Below, piece by piece: positions 6,743-14,704 of a stretch of 64,000 nt of DNA; positions within the stretch are counted from its first letter, which is position 1, and each line of letters starts with the position of its first letter. Origin of the DNA: Capnocytophaga sp. oral taxon 878 (GTDB lineage: Bacteria > Bacteroidota > Bacteroidia > Flavobacteriales > Flavobacteriaceae); assembly GCF_002999135.1 (NCBI RefSeq), contig NZ_CP027229.1, positions 1,570,001-1,634,000 on the forward strand. The letters run 5' to 3'. The notes under the pieces were generated by a model. The model saw only the letters and a list, made by a program, of their open reading frames with translations. It had not been told where the DNA came from and ran no database searches. The position numbers and the translations under genes were made by a program.

Positions 6743-8257
6743 ATGAGAAAAATACATCTGTACCTATTTTTAACAGTATTTGGAGTACTTGCTTCTGCTT
6801 GTACTAATGATTCATTCAATGAAATTGATGGGGCTCTTCTTAAAGACCCTAACTTTAACACTGGTACCTTCACTGCTACCATTTCAGTTGCTAACATTAA
6901 AGAAGATGCTATCCAAACCAATGGTTTAGGAGGCTACTTATTAGGTCAATACACCCAAGCGCCTTTTGGCACCAAATCAGCTACTATTATTGCTCAAGTA
7001 GGACTTACAAGTGTAAATCCTACCTTCGGTAGCTACTCACAAGCCAATGAGGATAAAAATAACAAGCAAGAAAATGAAACTGTTACCGAGGCTTATCTCT
7101 ATATACCTTTTTATACCCCCTATACTAGCAGTAATAATTTTACCTATACAAAAGATACCGAATATCAATTGGATTCAATATATGGTAACAAAGCTGCTAC
7201 TTTTGGTATAGATATCAAAGAGTTAAATTACTTTTTAAGTAATATAGGTGCCGATCTAAAATCAAAAGAATATTACAGCAATGATAGCGCTCTTAGAACT
7301 CAGTTAGGTAACTCAATAGCAGCTACCAGCACAGCTACTTTTAGCATTAGTAATAAAGGGATAGTACGCTATGAGTTTGATAATCCTCAAACCACTGATG
7401 ATGAAAGCAAAAAACAACACGATGTGCTTGCTCCAGGCTTGCGTATTCCTCTAGATGCCAACTTCTTTCAATCAAAAATTATTAGCAAAGAAGGTAGTGC
7501 CGCTTTACAAAACCTAACCGATTTTCAGAAATATTTTCGCGGTATAGCCATTTCAGCCAATAACTTATCGGCAGAAGTAATGATGCTTTTAAATATGGCA
7601 AGTGCCAAGATTGAAATTGTATACACTTATAATGCAACTGTAAAAGGAGAAACAAAAGTACAGAAAAACCGATTTGAAATGCCTGTAAATGGTATTGCTA
7701 TCAATCTGTTTAACAACAGTGGCGAAACCCTTACCGATAGCAGCAAAATATACCTTAGCGGGGCTTTAGGGCAAATAGCTAACCTTACTATAGCCGATAC
7801 TGATATTGCACGTATGAAATCAGAAAAACTAATGGTAAGTGATGCTAGCCTATTACTATATATTGATACTGATGTCTCTTACCTAAAAGAACCTGAACGC
7901 TTGTATATCTACAATGCCAATACAGGTGCATCACTCGCCGATTACCAATATGACCCTACTAGCAATCAGGCATCAGCATCGGCAGAGTTAATACATTTAG
8001 GAAAGTTACACAAAGAAAATGGCAAAGGTACTTATTACCGCCTGCGCATTACCAATCACATACTAAACCTTATAAGCAGTAATACTGCCAATGTACCTTT
8101 GGCTATAAGCATAGGTTCCAATGTGAAAAATACAAATAGTGTAAATTACCAAAAGGGTTCCAATAAGAAAAAAGTTGCCGTACAAACTGCTGTAACACCT
8201 TTAGGTACTGTTATTAAAGATGTGAAATTAATAATTAACTACACTAAAGCTAAATAG
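6743..8257 (+). CDS. DUF4270 outer-membrane-type lipoprotein
   Basis: A 504-residue secreted lipoprotein. Residues 1-20 form a lipoprotein signal peptide with lipobox ASAC, so lipid would be attached to Cys20. The rest is rich in S, T, N and beta-type sequence, consistent with the DUF4270 family found downstream of the panC/starch-synthase pair in Bacteroidota. Function is unknown; a surface or periplasmic binding role is inferred. The ATG follows the preceding stop codon with no gap, so translation is probably coupled. Confidence 0.82.
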   Translation: MRKIHLYLFLTVFGVLASACTNDSFNEIDGALLKDPNFNTGTFTATISVANIKEDAIQTNGLGGYLLGQYTQAPFGTKSATIIAQVGLTSVNPTFGSYSQANEDKNNKQENETVTEAYLYIPFYTPYTSSNNFTYTKDTEYQLDSIYGNKAATFGIDIKELNYFLSNIGADLKSKEYYSNDSALRTQLGNSIAATSTATFSISNKGIVRYEFDNPQTTDDESKKQHDVLAPGLRIPLDANFFQSKIISKEGSAALQNLTDFQKYFRGIAISANNLSAEVMMLLNMASAKIEIVYTYNATVKGETKVQKNRFEMPVNGIAINLFNNSGETLTDSSKIYLSGALGQIANLTIADTDIARMKSEKLMVSDASLLLYIDTDVSYLKEPERLYIYNANTGASLADYQYDPTSNQASASAELIHLGKLHKENGKGTYYRLRITNHILNLISSNTANVPLAISIGSNVKNTNSVNYQKGSNKKKVAVQTAVTPLGTVIKDVKLIINYTKAK

Positions 8258-8262
8258 TAATT

Positions 8263-8586
8263 ATGGATTTGCGTGAGCAACTAAAAGCACTTTTCCCTGA
8301 ACACCAAGAGGAAGAAACTCCTACCCTACCCACCTCTAATGTATGGTTGCAAGACGACCCTTTGCTGTGCAAATACGAAAAACGCAAAGGCAAACCCATA
8401 ACTATTATTGAAGGGTACAATGGTGCCGATAATGATTTTAAAGTATTAGCTAAAGAGCTAAAAACTCATTTAGGCGTAGGTGGTACTGTCAAAGATGATA
8501 GTATTATCATACAAGGTGATTATCGAGATACCATTATGAAACTTTTAACCGAAAAAGGTTTTAAGGTAAAAAGAGTAGGAGGATAA
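8263..8586 (+). CDS. eIF1/SUI1-family translation factor homologue (YciH type)
   Basis: A 107-residue protein with a disordered N-terminal part and a SUI1 domain (about 38-107) containing KRKGKPITIIEGY, LAKELKTHLGVGGTVKDD and IIIQGD, the typical signatures of bacterial YciH/eIF1 proteins. These bind the small ribosomal subunit and affect initiation fidelity in related systems; the bacterial role is not essential. It is 5 bp below the DUF4270 gene and part of the same transcript. Confidence 0.92.
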   Translation: MDLREQLKALFPEHQEEETPTLPTSNVWLQDDPLLCKYEKRKGKPITIIEGYNGADNDFKVLAKELKTHLGVGGTVKDDSIIIQGDYRDTIMKLLTEKGFKVKRVGG

Positions 8587-8620
8587 CAATAATTAAACAA
8601 TTAATAATTAGTAATTATAT

Positions 8621-9367
8621 ATGAAATTATTAGAAGGAAAAACAGCTATTATCACAGGTGCCAGTCGTGGTATAGGGCGTGGTATAGCCGAAGTATTTGC
8701 AGCTCAAGGGGCTAATATTGCCTTTTCATATAGCTCATCAGTTGAGGCTGCTAAACGTTTAGAAGAGCAACTAAGCTCTTTAGGGGTCAAAGTAAAAGGC
8801 TACCAAAGTGATGCTTCAAGCTTTACCCAATCACAAGAGTTTGCTGATGCTGTAGCAGCCGAGTTTGGCAGTATCGATATATTGGTAAACAATGCTGGTA
8901 TCACAAAAGATAACCTACTGATGCGCATCACCGAAGAAGACTTTGATAAAGTAATCGAAGTGAATCTCAAATCAGTATTCAATATGACCAAAGCTGTACA
9001 ACGTGTAATGCTAAAACAGCGCAAAGGCTCTATTATTAATATGAGTAGTGTAGTAGGTGTTAAAGGAAATGCAGGACAATCTAACTACGCTGCCTCCAAG
9101 GCTGGTATTATTGGTTTTACCAAATCAATAGCACTGGAATTAGGCTCTCGTAACATACGTTGTAATGCAATTGCTCCTGGTTTTATTGAAACAGAAATGA
9201 CCGCTGTTCTTGATGAAAAAGTAATACAAGGCTGGCGTGATGCTATTCCTTTAAAACGCGGTGGGCAACCCGAAGATGTAGCCAATGCTTGTGTGTTTTT
9301 AGCCTCCGATATGTCGGCTTACATCACTGGCCAAGTGCTAAATGTCGATGGCGGAATGCTTACATAA
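8621..9367 (+). CDS. fabG: 3-oxoacyl-[acyl-carrier-protein] reductase
   Basis: A 248-residue short-chain dehydrogenase that reduces 3-oxoacyl-ACP with NADPH in fatty acid elongation. The cofactor motif TGASRGIG is at 12-19, NNAG at 90-93, and the catalytic set is a Ser in MSS (142-143), Tyr156 and Lys160. It ends ITGQVLNVDGGM, a FabG hallmark. It is co-oriented with the upstream genes, 34 bp after the SUI1 homologue, while fabD lies 2.5 kb downstream in the same orientation. Confidence 0.96.
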   Translation: MKLLEGKTAIITGASRGIGRGIAEVFAAQGANIAFSYSSSVEAAKRLEEQLSSLGVKVKGYQSDASSFTQSQEFADAVAAEFGSIDILVNNAGITKDNLLMRITEEDFDKVIEVNLKSVFNMTKAVQRVMLKQRKGSIINMSSVVGVKGNAGQSNYAASKAGIIGFTKSIALELGSRNIRCNAIAPGFIETEMTAVLDEKVIQGWRDAIPLKRGGQPEDVANACVFLASDMSAYITGQVLNVDGGMLT

Positions 9368-9391
9368 TTTTGTTATTTCAAAAAAACTATT

Positions 9392-9399
9392 TACTTTTG
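9392..9399 (+). promoter_or_regulatory. Promoter -7 box immediately before bamD
   Basis: TACTTTTG ends only 4 bases before the first bamD ATG (9404) and 10 before the second (9410). With transcription starting a few bases past the box, the message would have almost no leader, so a Shine-Dalgarno-independent start is likely. Confidence 0.6.
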
Positions 9400-9403
9400 C
9401 CGA

Positions 9404-10213
9404 ATGTTAATGAAAAAACTTATCATTATCGGTTGCTTAGCGGTGCTTTTCACTTCGTGTGGAGAGTACCAAAAGGCTTTAAAATCAACCGATAGCAGCG
9501 TCAAATACGCCGAAGCTGAAAAGCAATACAAAAACAAAAAATACAAAAAAGCCATTCGCCTTTTTGATAATATACAAAGTGAATATGCAGGTCGCCCACA
9601 GGGTGAACGCTTGTTTTTTCTCTTTGGCGATGCTTATTATCAAACAGGACAATACGGATTGGCTTCTTACCAGTTTGAACGCCTACAACGCCTCTACCCC
9701 CGTAGTGATAAAGCTATGGAATCGGCTTTTTTGGAGGCTAAGTGCTACTACCTCCAAGTACCTGTTTACAGTGTAGACCAAACCTATACAAACCAAGCAC
9801 TGGAAAAATTACAGTACTTTATAGATAGATATCCCAATTCAGATTATGCCAAAGAGGCTAATGAAATGATATTGGAACTGGTAACCCAATTAGAGAAAAA
9901 AGAGTTTGAAATAGCCAAACAGTACGACCTTATTCGCGACTATCAGGCTGCTATGAAAACTCTCGATAATTTTTTATCTAATAACCCCGGTAGTATATTT
10001 AGAGAGGAAGCTCTTTACACACGCTTGCACTCAGCCTATGAGTGGGCTATTAATAGTATTGAAAGCAAACAAGAAGAGCGCTTAAAAACCGCTAAAGAAG
10101 CTTATGATAACTTACTAATAGCTTTCCCCGAAACTAAGTATAGAAAAAACGCCGACTATATGCTTGGCAAAGTTAATAACGCACTGAAAAGTATTACAAC
10201 ATCACAAAAATAA
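9404..10213 (+). CDS. bamD: Outer membrane assembly lipoprotein BamD
   Basis: A 269-residue lipoprotein of the BAM complex, which inserts beta-barrel proteins into the outer membrane. The signal peptide ends in lipobox FTSC (Cys19), followed by TPR-like helical repeats: KYKKAIRLFDNIQSEY, FGDAYYQTGQYGLASYQFERL and SDYAKEAN. Length fits the family. Two in-frame ATGs (9404 and 9410) are possible; MKKLIII from 9410 gives the more usual signal peptide. It is followed after 9 bp by the RNA polymerase omega gene, the standard flavobacterial order bamD-rpoZ-coaBC. Confidence 0.93.
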   Translation: MLMKKLIIIGCLAVLFTSCGEYQKALKSTDSSVKYAEAEKQYKNKKYKKAIRLFDNIQSEYAGRPQGERLFFLFGDAYYQTGQYGLASYQFERLQRLYPRSDKAMESAFLEAKCYYLQVPVYSVDQTYTNQALEKLQYFIDRYPNSDYAKEANEMILELVTQLEKKEFEIAKQYDLIRDYQAAMKTLDNFLSNNPGSIFREEALYTRLHSAYEWAINSIESKQEERLKTAKEAYDNLLIAFPETKYRKNADYMLGKVNNALKSITTSQK

Positions 10214-10222
10214 GTATTCATT

Positions 10223-10537
10223 ATGGATTTTAAACGAATCGACGCTCCCACAACCACTGTTACTTACAACAAATCGGCTATAGAAGCTCCTACAGGCAAT
10301 ATCTATGAGGCTATCTCTATCATTGCTAAAAGAGCTAACCAAATTAATGCTGAAATTAAGAAGGAACTTGTTGAAAAATTAGAGGCTTTTGCTACTAATA
10401 ATGATACCTTAGAAGAGATATTTGAAAACAAAGAGCAGATAGAGGTGTCTCGCTTTTACGAGCGCTTACCTAAACCTCAGGCTATTGCTGTAAAAGAATG
10501 GTTGGAAGGGAAAGTATATTTTCGCGAAACTGAGTAG
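10223..10537 (+). CDS. rpoZ: RNA polymerase omega subunit, Bacteroidota type
   Basis: A 104-residue protein of the RpoZ/omega family in its Bacteroidota form: KSAIEAPTGNIYEAISIIAKRANQI contains the conserved helix that packs against the beta-prime subunit, followed by a long acidic helix. It helps assemble RNA polymerase. Its position between bamD and coaBC is conserved in Flavobacteriia. A terminator-like hairpin follows at 10572. Confidence 0.9.
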   Translation: MDFKRIDAPTTTVTYNKSAIEAPTGNIYEAISIIAKRANQINAEIKKELVEKLEAFATNNDTLEEIFENKEQIEVSRFYERLPKPQAIAVKEWLEGKVYFRETE

Positions 10538-10571
10538 TTTTTAATTTAACACATAAATTTGAATGTTATTT

Positions 10572-10614
10572 GGCTTTAAGCTGTAAGCACTAGCTTGCCG
10601 TTTAAAGCCTTTTT
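10572..10614 (+). terminator. Terminator after omega gene
   Basis: GGCTTTAA (10572-10579) pairs with TTAAAGCC (10602-10609), followed by five T residues. It separates the bamD-rpoZ transcript from coaBC, though the loop is long (22 bases). Confidence 0.6.
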
Positions 10615-10629
10615 ATATATTATTTAATT

Positions 10630-11808
10630 ATGAATATTGTTCTTGGTATTACGGCAGGTATTGCAGCCTACAAAACCCCTCAATTAGTACGGTTACTAAC
10701 CAAAAACGGACACACAGTAAAGGTTATTCTTACTGAAAATGCTAAAGAGTTTGTTACCCCTCTTACCCTAAGCACAGTATCTAAAAATACAGTGTTTTCT
10801 GCCTTTACCTCTGTTGAAAATGATTGGCATAGTCACGTAGAGCTAGCCTTATGGGCTGATGTAATGCTAATAGCACCCGCTACTGCTAATACCATAGCCA
10901 AAATGGCACACGGCATTTGTGATAATTTATTGCTTGCTACTTACTTTTCAGCCAAAGCACCTGTATTTGTAGCTCCTGCTATGGATTTGGATATGTATGC
11001 TCATCCTACTGTTACCGAGAATTTAAAACAATTACAATCCTTTGGTAATCATATAATCCCTGCAGCCTATGGTGAATTGGCAAGCGGACTCATAGGACAA
11101 GGACGTATGGCTGAACCTGAAGATATCGTAACTTTTCTAGAGAATACCCTCACCCCTAATCTTCCTTTAAAAGGTAAAAAAATACTTATTACTGCTGGCC
11201 CTACTTATGAGGCTATTGATCCTGTACGCTTTATAGGTAACTTCTCATCAGGAAAAATGGGAATTGCTCTTGCCAACGAGGCCATAACTCAAGGTGCAGA
11301 GGTGCACTTGGTATTGGGACCTTCTTCTGAAAAAAATATCAATCCTCATATCCACCTTCACAAAGTAGTAAGTGCACAGCAGATGTATGAAGCTACCATT
11401 GCACAGTTTTCTACTTGTAACATTGCTATTTTAGCTGCTGCCGTAGCCGATTTTACTCCCGAAGTAGTAGCCCCTGAAAAAATTAAAAAGAAAGGTGACC
11501 AGCTACATATAACTTTAGTTCCTACTGTTGATATATTAGCTTCTTTAGGCAAAATAAAAACTACCCAAACCCTTATTGGTTTTGCTTTAGAAACCGAAAA
11601 TGAGATAGAAAACGCACAAAACAAACTTAACAGAAAGAACTTAGATGCTATTGTACTAAACTCATTACGTGATGCCGGAGCAGGATTTGGCACTGATACC
11701 AATAAGATAACTTTTATCACTCCTGCTAAGCAAATAGCCTTCCCGTTAAAGAATAAACAAGAAGTAGCTTTTGATATTTTAGCACAAATCATTGCTATTT
11801 CAGAATAA
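10630..11808 (+). CDS. coaBC: Bifunctional phosphopantothenoylcysteine decarboxylase/phosphopantothenate-cysteine ligase
   Basis: A 392-residue fusion for two steps of coenzyme A synthesis. Residues 1-175 are the FMN-binding CoaC domain; about 185-392 the CoaB ligase. CoaB signatures are clear: AGPTYEAIDPVRFIGNFSSGKMG and EKIKKKG. CoaC keeps the catalytic His69 (DWHSHVE), but the usual PxMN motif reads PAMD (Asp119), and the position of the E. coli active-site Cys158 is Ser152 in ELASGLIGQGRM. These changes appear normal for Bacteroidota Dfp proteins as far as I recall. The product acts downstream of panB and panC in the same window. Confidence 0.95.
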   Translation: MNIVLGITAGIAAYKTPQLVRLLTKNGHTVKVILTENAKEFVTPLTLSTVSKNTVFSAFTSVENDWHSHVELALWADVMLIAPATANTIAKMAHGICDNLLLATYFSAKAPVFVAPAMDLDMYAHPTVTENLKQLQSFGNHIIPAAYGELASGLIGQGRMAEPEDIVTFLENTLTPNLPLKGKKILITAGPTYEAIDPVRFIGNFSSGKMGIALANEAITQGAEVHLVLGPSSEKNINPHIHLHKVVSAQQMYEATIAQFSTCNIAILAAAVADFTPEVVAPEKIKKKGDQLHITLVPTVDILASLGKIKTTQTLIGFALETENEIENAQNKLNRKNLDAIVLNSLRDAGAGFGTDTNKITFITPAKQIAFPLKNKQEVAFDILAQIIAISE

Positions 11809-11813
11809 ATTTA

Positions 11814-11821
11814 TAATTTTG
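11814..11821 (+). promoter_or_regulatory. Promoter -7 box of the fabD operon
   Basis: TAATTTTG, 29 bp before the fabD ATG. It suggests that fabD, the MlaF-type ATPase and the thioesterase form one transcript ending at the terminator at 14275. Confidence 0.5.
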
Positions 11822-11850
11822 TACTTCTAACAATAAAAAAATAGAAATAA

Positions 11851-12732
11851 ATGAAAGCATACATCTTCCCTGGCCAAGGTGCCCAGTTTGTAGGTATGGG
11901 TCTTGACTTATACGAAAAATCGGCTGAAGCCAAATCTCTTTTTGAAGAAGCTAATGGCATTTTAGGCTTTAGCATTACTGATATTATGTTCAGTGGTACT
12001 GATGAAGACCTAAAACAAACCAAAGTAACTCAACCAGCTATCTTCCTACACTCTGTAATACTAAGCAAAGTATTAGGTAAAGACTTTACTCCACAAATGG
12101 TAGCAGGACATTCTTTAGGTGAATTCTCGGCTTTAGTTGCTAATGGTGTTCTTTCATTTGCCGATGGGTTGCAATTAGTAGCTAAACGTGCTGCTGCTAT
12201 GCAAAAGGCTTGCGAATTACAACCTGGTACAATGGCTGCCGTGTTAGGTTTGGAGGATGCTAAAGTGGAAGAACTTTGTGCAGCTGTCAGCGGAATTGTA
12301 ACTCCTGCCAACTATAATTGTCCAGGTCAGTTAGTGATTTCAGGTGAACTCAAAGCAGTAGAAGCGGCTTGCGAAAAAATGAAAGAAGCAGGCGCTAAGA
12401 AAGCACTTATCTTATCTGTGAGTGGGGCTTTCCATTCTGTATTGATGAAACCTGCTGAAGAAGAATTAGCTGCAGCAATTGAACAAACAGCATTCCACAA
12501 ACCATTATGCCCTGTATATCAAAATGTAACCACTACAGCCGTAAACGATGAAAACGCTATCAAAACCAACCTTATCAAGCAACTTACTGCCCCTGTGAAA
12601 TGGACACAAAGCGTACAACAAATGATAGCCGATGGTGCTACCGAATTTGTAGAAGTAGGCCCTGGTAAGGTGTTGCAAGGTTTGGTGAAAAAGATAAATA
12701 AAGAGGCAGTGGTAGCCTCGGCTGAACTATGA
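11851..12732 (+). CDS. fabD: Malonyl-CoA:ACP transacylase
   Basis: A 293-residue enzyme that loads malonate from CoA onto acyl carrier protein for fatty acid synthesis. Motifs are FPGQGAQ (6-12) and GHSLGEF (86-92) with nucleophile Ser88, plus SGAFHS around residue 190-195 carrying the catalytic His. Length is standard. The stop codon overlaps the start of the following ABC ATPase gene by 4 bases, indicating coupled translation with a lipid-transport gene. Confidence 0.96.
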   Translation: MKAYIFPGQGAQFVGMGLDLYEKSAEAKSLFEEANGILGFSITDIMFSGTDEDLKQTKVTQPAIFLHSVILSKVLGKDFTPQMVAGHSLGEFSALVANGVLSFADGLQLVAKRAAAMQKACELQPGTMAAVLGLEDAKVEELCAAVSGIVTPANYNCPGQLVISGELKAVEAACEKMKEAGAKKALILSVSGAFHSVLMKPAEEELAAAIEQTAFHKPLCPVYQNVTTTAVNDENAIKTNLIKQLTAPVKWTQSVQQMIADGATEFVEVGPGKVLQGLVKKINKEAVVASAEL

Positions 12733-13499
12733 TACAAGTAGAAAATTTACATAAATCTTTTAATGGTACTGAGGTATTGAAAGGCATTTCTACCGTATTT
12801 GAAAAAGGCAAAACAAATCTTATCATTGGGCAAAGTGGTTCAGGAAAAACAGTATTTCTCAAATCACTCTTAGGACTCTTCACCCCCGACTCAGGCGATA
12901 TCATCTACGATGGGGTAAAATATGCCGATATGAAACGCAAAGAACAAGTAGCCCTCCGCCAAAAAATGGGAATGGTATTCCAAGGAAGTGCCTTATTCGA
13001 TTCTATGACAGTGTTGGAAAATGTGATGTTTCCTTTAAAAATGTTCTCGCAAAAATCAGCCGATGAAATCCGTGAACGTGCGAATACTGTATTAAGCCGC
13101 GTAAACCTCATAAATGCAGAAAATAAGCTGCCTTCAGAAATATCAGGAGGAATGCAAAAACGAGTAGCTATAGCACGCGCCATTGTAAACCAGCCTAATT
13201 ACCTTTTTTGCGATGAACCCAACTCGGGACTTGACCCTAAAACTTCTATTGTTATTGATAATCTCATTCAGGAGATAACGGAAGAATTTAACATTACTAC
13301 TGTTATCAACACTCACGATATGAACTCAGTAATGGAGATTGGGGCTAAGATAGTCTTCTTAAAAAATGGTTATAAAGAGTGGGAAGGTTCTAAAAACACT
13401 ATTTTCCACACCGATAATGAGGCGGTTACTGATTTTGTATATTCGTCTGAACTCTTTAAAAAAGTACGAAAAGCTTATTTAGATGAACACAATGAATAA
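12729..13499 (+). CDS. MlaF-type ABC transporter ATP-binding protein
   Basis: A 256-residue ABC ATPase of the Mla/Mce phospholipid-transport class. Walker A GQSGSGKT (34-41), signature ISGGMQKR (138-145) and Walker B YLFCDE (158-163) are intact; GGMQKR instead of GGQQQR is characteristic of MlaF/Mkl. It should power lipid movement between inner and outer membranes. Unusually, the MlaE permease and the MCE substrate-binding protein are not adjacent. It is translationally coupled to fabD (4-bp overlap) and overlaps the thioesterase gene by 17 bp. Confidence 0.85.
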   Translation: MIQVENLHKSFNGTEVLKGISTVFEKGKTNLIIGQSGSGKTVFLKSLLGLFTPDSGDIIYDGVKYADMKRKEQVALRQKMGMVFQGSALFDSMTVLENVMFPLKMFSQKSADEIRERANTVLSRVNLINAENKLPSEISGGMQKRVAIARAIVNQPNYLFCDEPNSGLDPKTSIVIDNLIQEITEEFNITTVINTHDMNSVMEIGAKIVFLKNGYKEWEGSKNTIFHTDNEAVTDFVYSSELFKKVRKAYLDEHNE

Positions 13500-14250
13500 A
13501 ACAATCTTTACAGAAACTTATAAAGTACGCAGTACACAAGTGAATCTTAATAACCAACTTGGGTTATATGGGGTATTAGGTATGCTACAAGATATAGCAG
13601 CTGAGCACGCCTCTTACTTAGGTTTCGGGTATAAACAATTAGTGAAAAAAGGCTTTTTTTGGGCTTTAATTCAACAGCACCTCAAAATGGATTACTGGCC
13701 TCAATGGAATGAGCAAATCACAATAAAAACATGGTCGTTACCTGTGCAAGGGGTCTATGCCTTTCGTGAATTTGAACTTTATTGGAAGGATAAAAAGATA
13801 GGTGAATGTACTAGTACTTGGATTACAATAGATATACAAAGTAGAAAACCTATTGAACTGAGTGAACAGCAAGAGATTTTCTTCCCGCGTACTGAAGGAG
13901 GACTCAATTTCAAAACCCAACGTATCACACTACCCGAAGATATGTATCAGGTAAATGAATTTCCTGTAAGGGTAAGTGACCTTGATATGAATTCACATGT
14001 AAATAATGTGAAATACAGCCAATGGGCATTAGATATGATGAATGAGCGCGCTCATAGAGAGTGGGTAATTAAGGAGTATGCTATTAACTTTTTATCAGAG
14101 ACTTTTATGGGTGACCAAATGCAAGGTTTTAAAAGTAAAGGTAGGTATTTAAACGAAGCTCATACTTTGGTAGAAACTTATCATTATGCTCAGAAAGTAG
14201 GTGGTGTAAAACCTGCTTTTATATCGCATTGGACTGCTGAAAATATTTAA
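13483..14250 (+). CDS. Acyl-ACP thioesterase
   Basis: A 255-residue member of the acyl-ACP thioesterase family (FatA/FatB-like double hotdog). Typical segments are YGVLGMLQDIAAEHA (N-terminal hotdog), the WALIQQHLKM core and VRVSDLDMNSHVNNVKY, where the DxNxHVNN motif carries the catalytic Asn and His. It releases free fatty acids from ACP. Its cotranscription with fabD and an MlaF-type ATPase points to a role in fatty acid or membrane-lipid balance. Start could be ATG 13483 or 13492. Confidence 0.92.
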   Translation: MNTMNKTIFTETYKVRSTQVNLNNQLGLYGVLGMLQDIAAEHASYLGFGYKQLVKKGFFWALIQQHLKMDYWPQWNEQITIKTWSLPVQGVYAFREFELYWKDKKIGECTSTWITIDIQSRKPIELSEQQEIFFPRTEGGLNFKTQRITLPEDMYQVNEFPVRVSDLDMNSHVNNVKYSQWALDMMNERAHREWVIKEYAINFLSETFMGDQMQGFKSKGRYLNEAHTLVETYHYAQKVGGVKPAFISHWTAENI

Positions 14251-14274
14251 ATAAGAAACAACAAAATAATTAAT

Positions 14275-14312
14275 GCTGAAAGGATTTTTATAATTCTTTC
14301 AGCTTTTTTTAT
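14275..14312 (+). terminator. Terminator after the thioesterase gene
   Basis: GCTGAAAG (14275-14282) pairs with CTTTCAGC (14296-14303), with a further four pairs apart from one mismatch, followed by seven T residues. Confidence 0.9.
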
Positions 14313-14417
14313 TTTATTTAGGTTTTAAGAAAATAGTTAACAATACTATCAGGTAATTAAAAGCGTTGTATAAATGAATAAATTTGGTTAGGATTAGTAT
14401 AATTTACAAATTTGTGG

Positions 14418-14577
14418 TTTTTCTATTTTTCAAGATAAAAATAGAAAAAAATCACTTTTTTATATTGTTTGACAGAAAATCGGAGTTTGACAACAGTATG
14501 TTTATCCTCCAACTAAGCTCCAAGATTCCTATAAGGTAGCTCCAAGATAGCTCCAACAGAAAATTTTTCTGTTTGCA
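14418..14577 (+). repeat. Structured intergenic element, copy I
   Basis: The element begins with a perfect 13-bp stem (14418-14430 with 14437-14449, loop CAAGAT), continues with TATATTGTTTGACAGAAA and ends in a palindrome ACAGAAAATTTTTCTGT (14556-14572). Copy II at 19171-19322 has the same order of parts with roughly 70 percent similarity by eye in the first 95 bases. In the middle are three AGCTCCAA repeats. No coding potential is visible. It could be a miniature mobile element remnant or a structured RNA; nothing identifies it further. The rest of the 14313-14667 gap is AT-rich without other features. Confidence 0.6.
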
Positions 14578-14667
14578 ATAGAATTGAATTTTTGGAGTTT
14601 TTAGCCTTATTTTTGTGTTTACTCCCCCTTTGTTAATTATTTAGTTGAAAAAAAAATTTAAGAAACA

Positions 14668-14700
14668 TTGTGTTTTTTTAATTTTTTTGTTGTAACTTTG
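14668..14700 (+). promoter_or_regulatory. Promoter of the two-component operon
   Basis: TTG (14668-14670) and TAACTTTG (14693-14700) with a 22-base spacer. The box ends 4 bases before the GTG start at 14705, so the message would be essentially leaderless unless translation starts further in. Confidence 0.65.
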
Positions 14701-14704
14701 CCGT

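Noticed and set aside
11358..12311. Minus-strand frames inside coaBC and fabD
   Set aside because: Shadows of two well supported housekeeping genes; no independent signals.
13483..13499. Frameshift between the MlaF-type ATPase and thioesterase
   Set aside because: The 17-bp overlap joins two complete proteins with intact ends; it is normal operon overlap.
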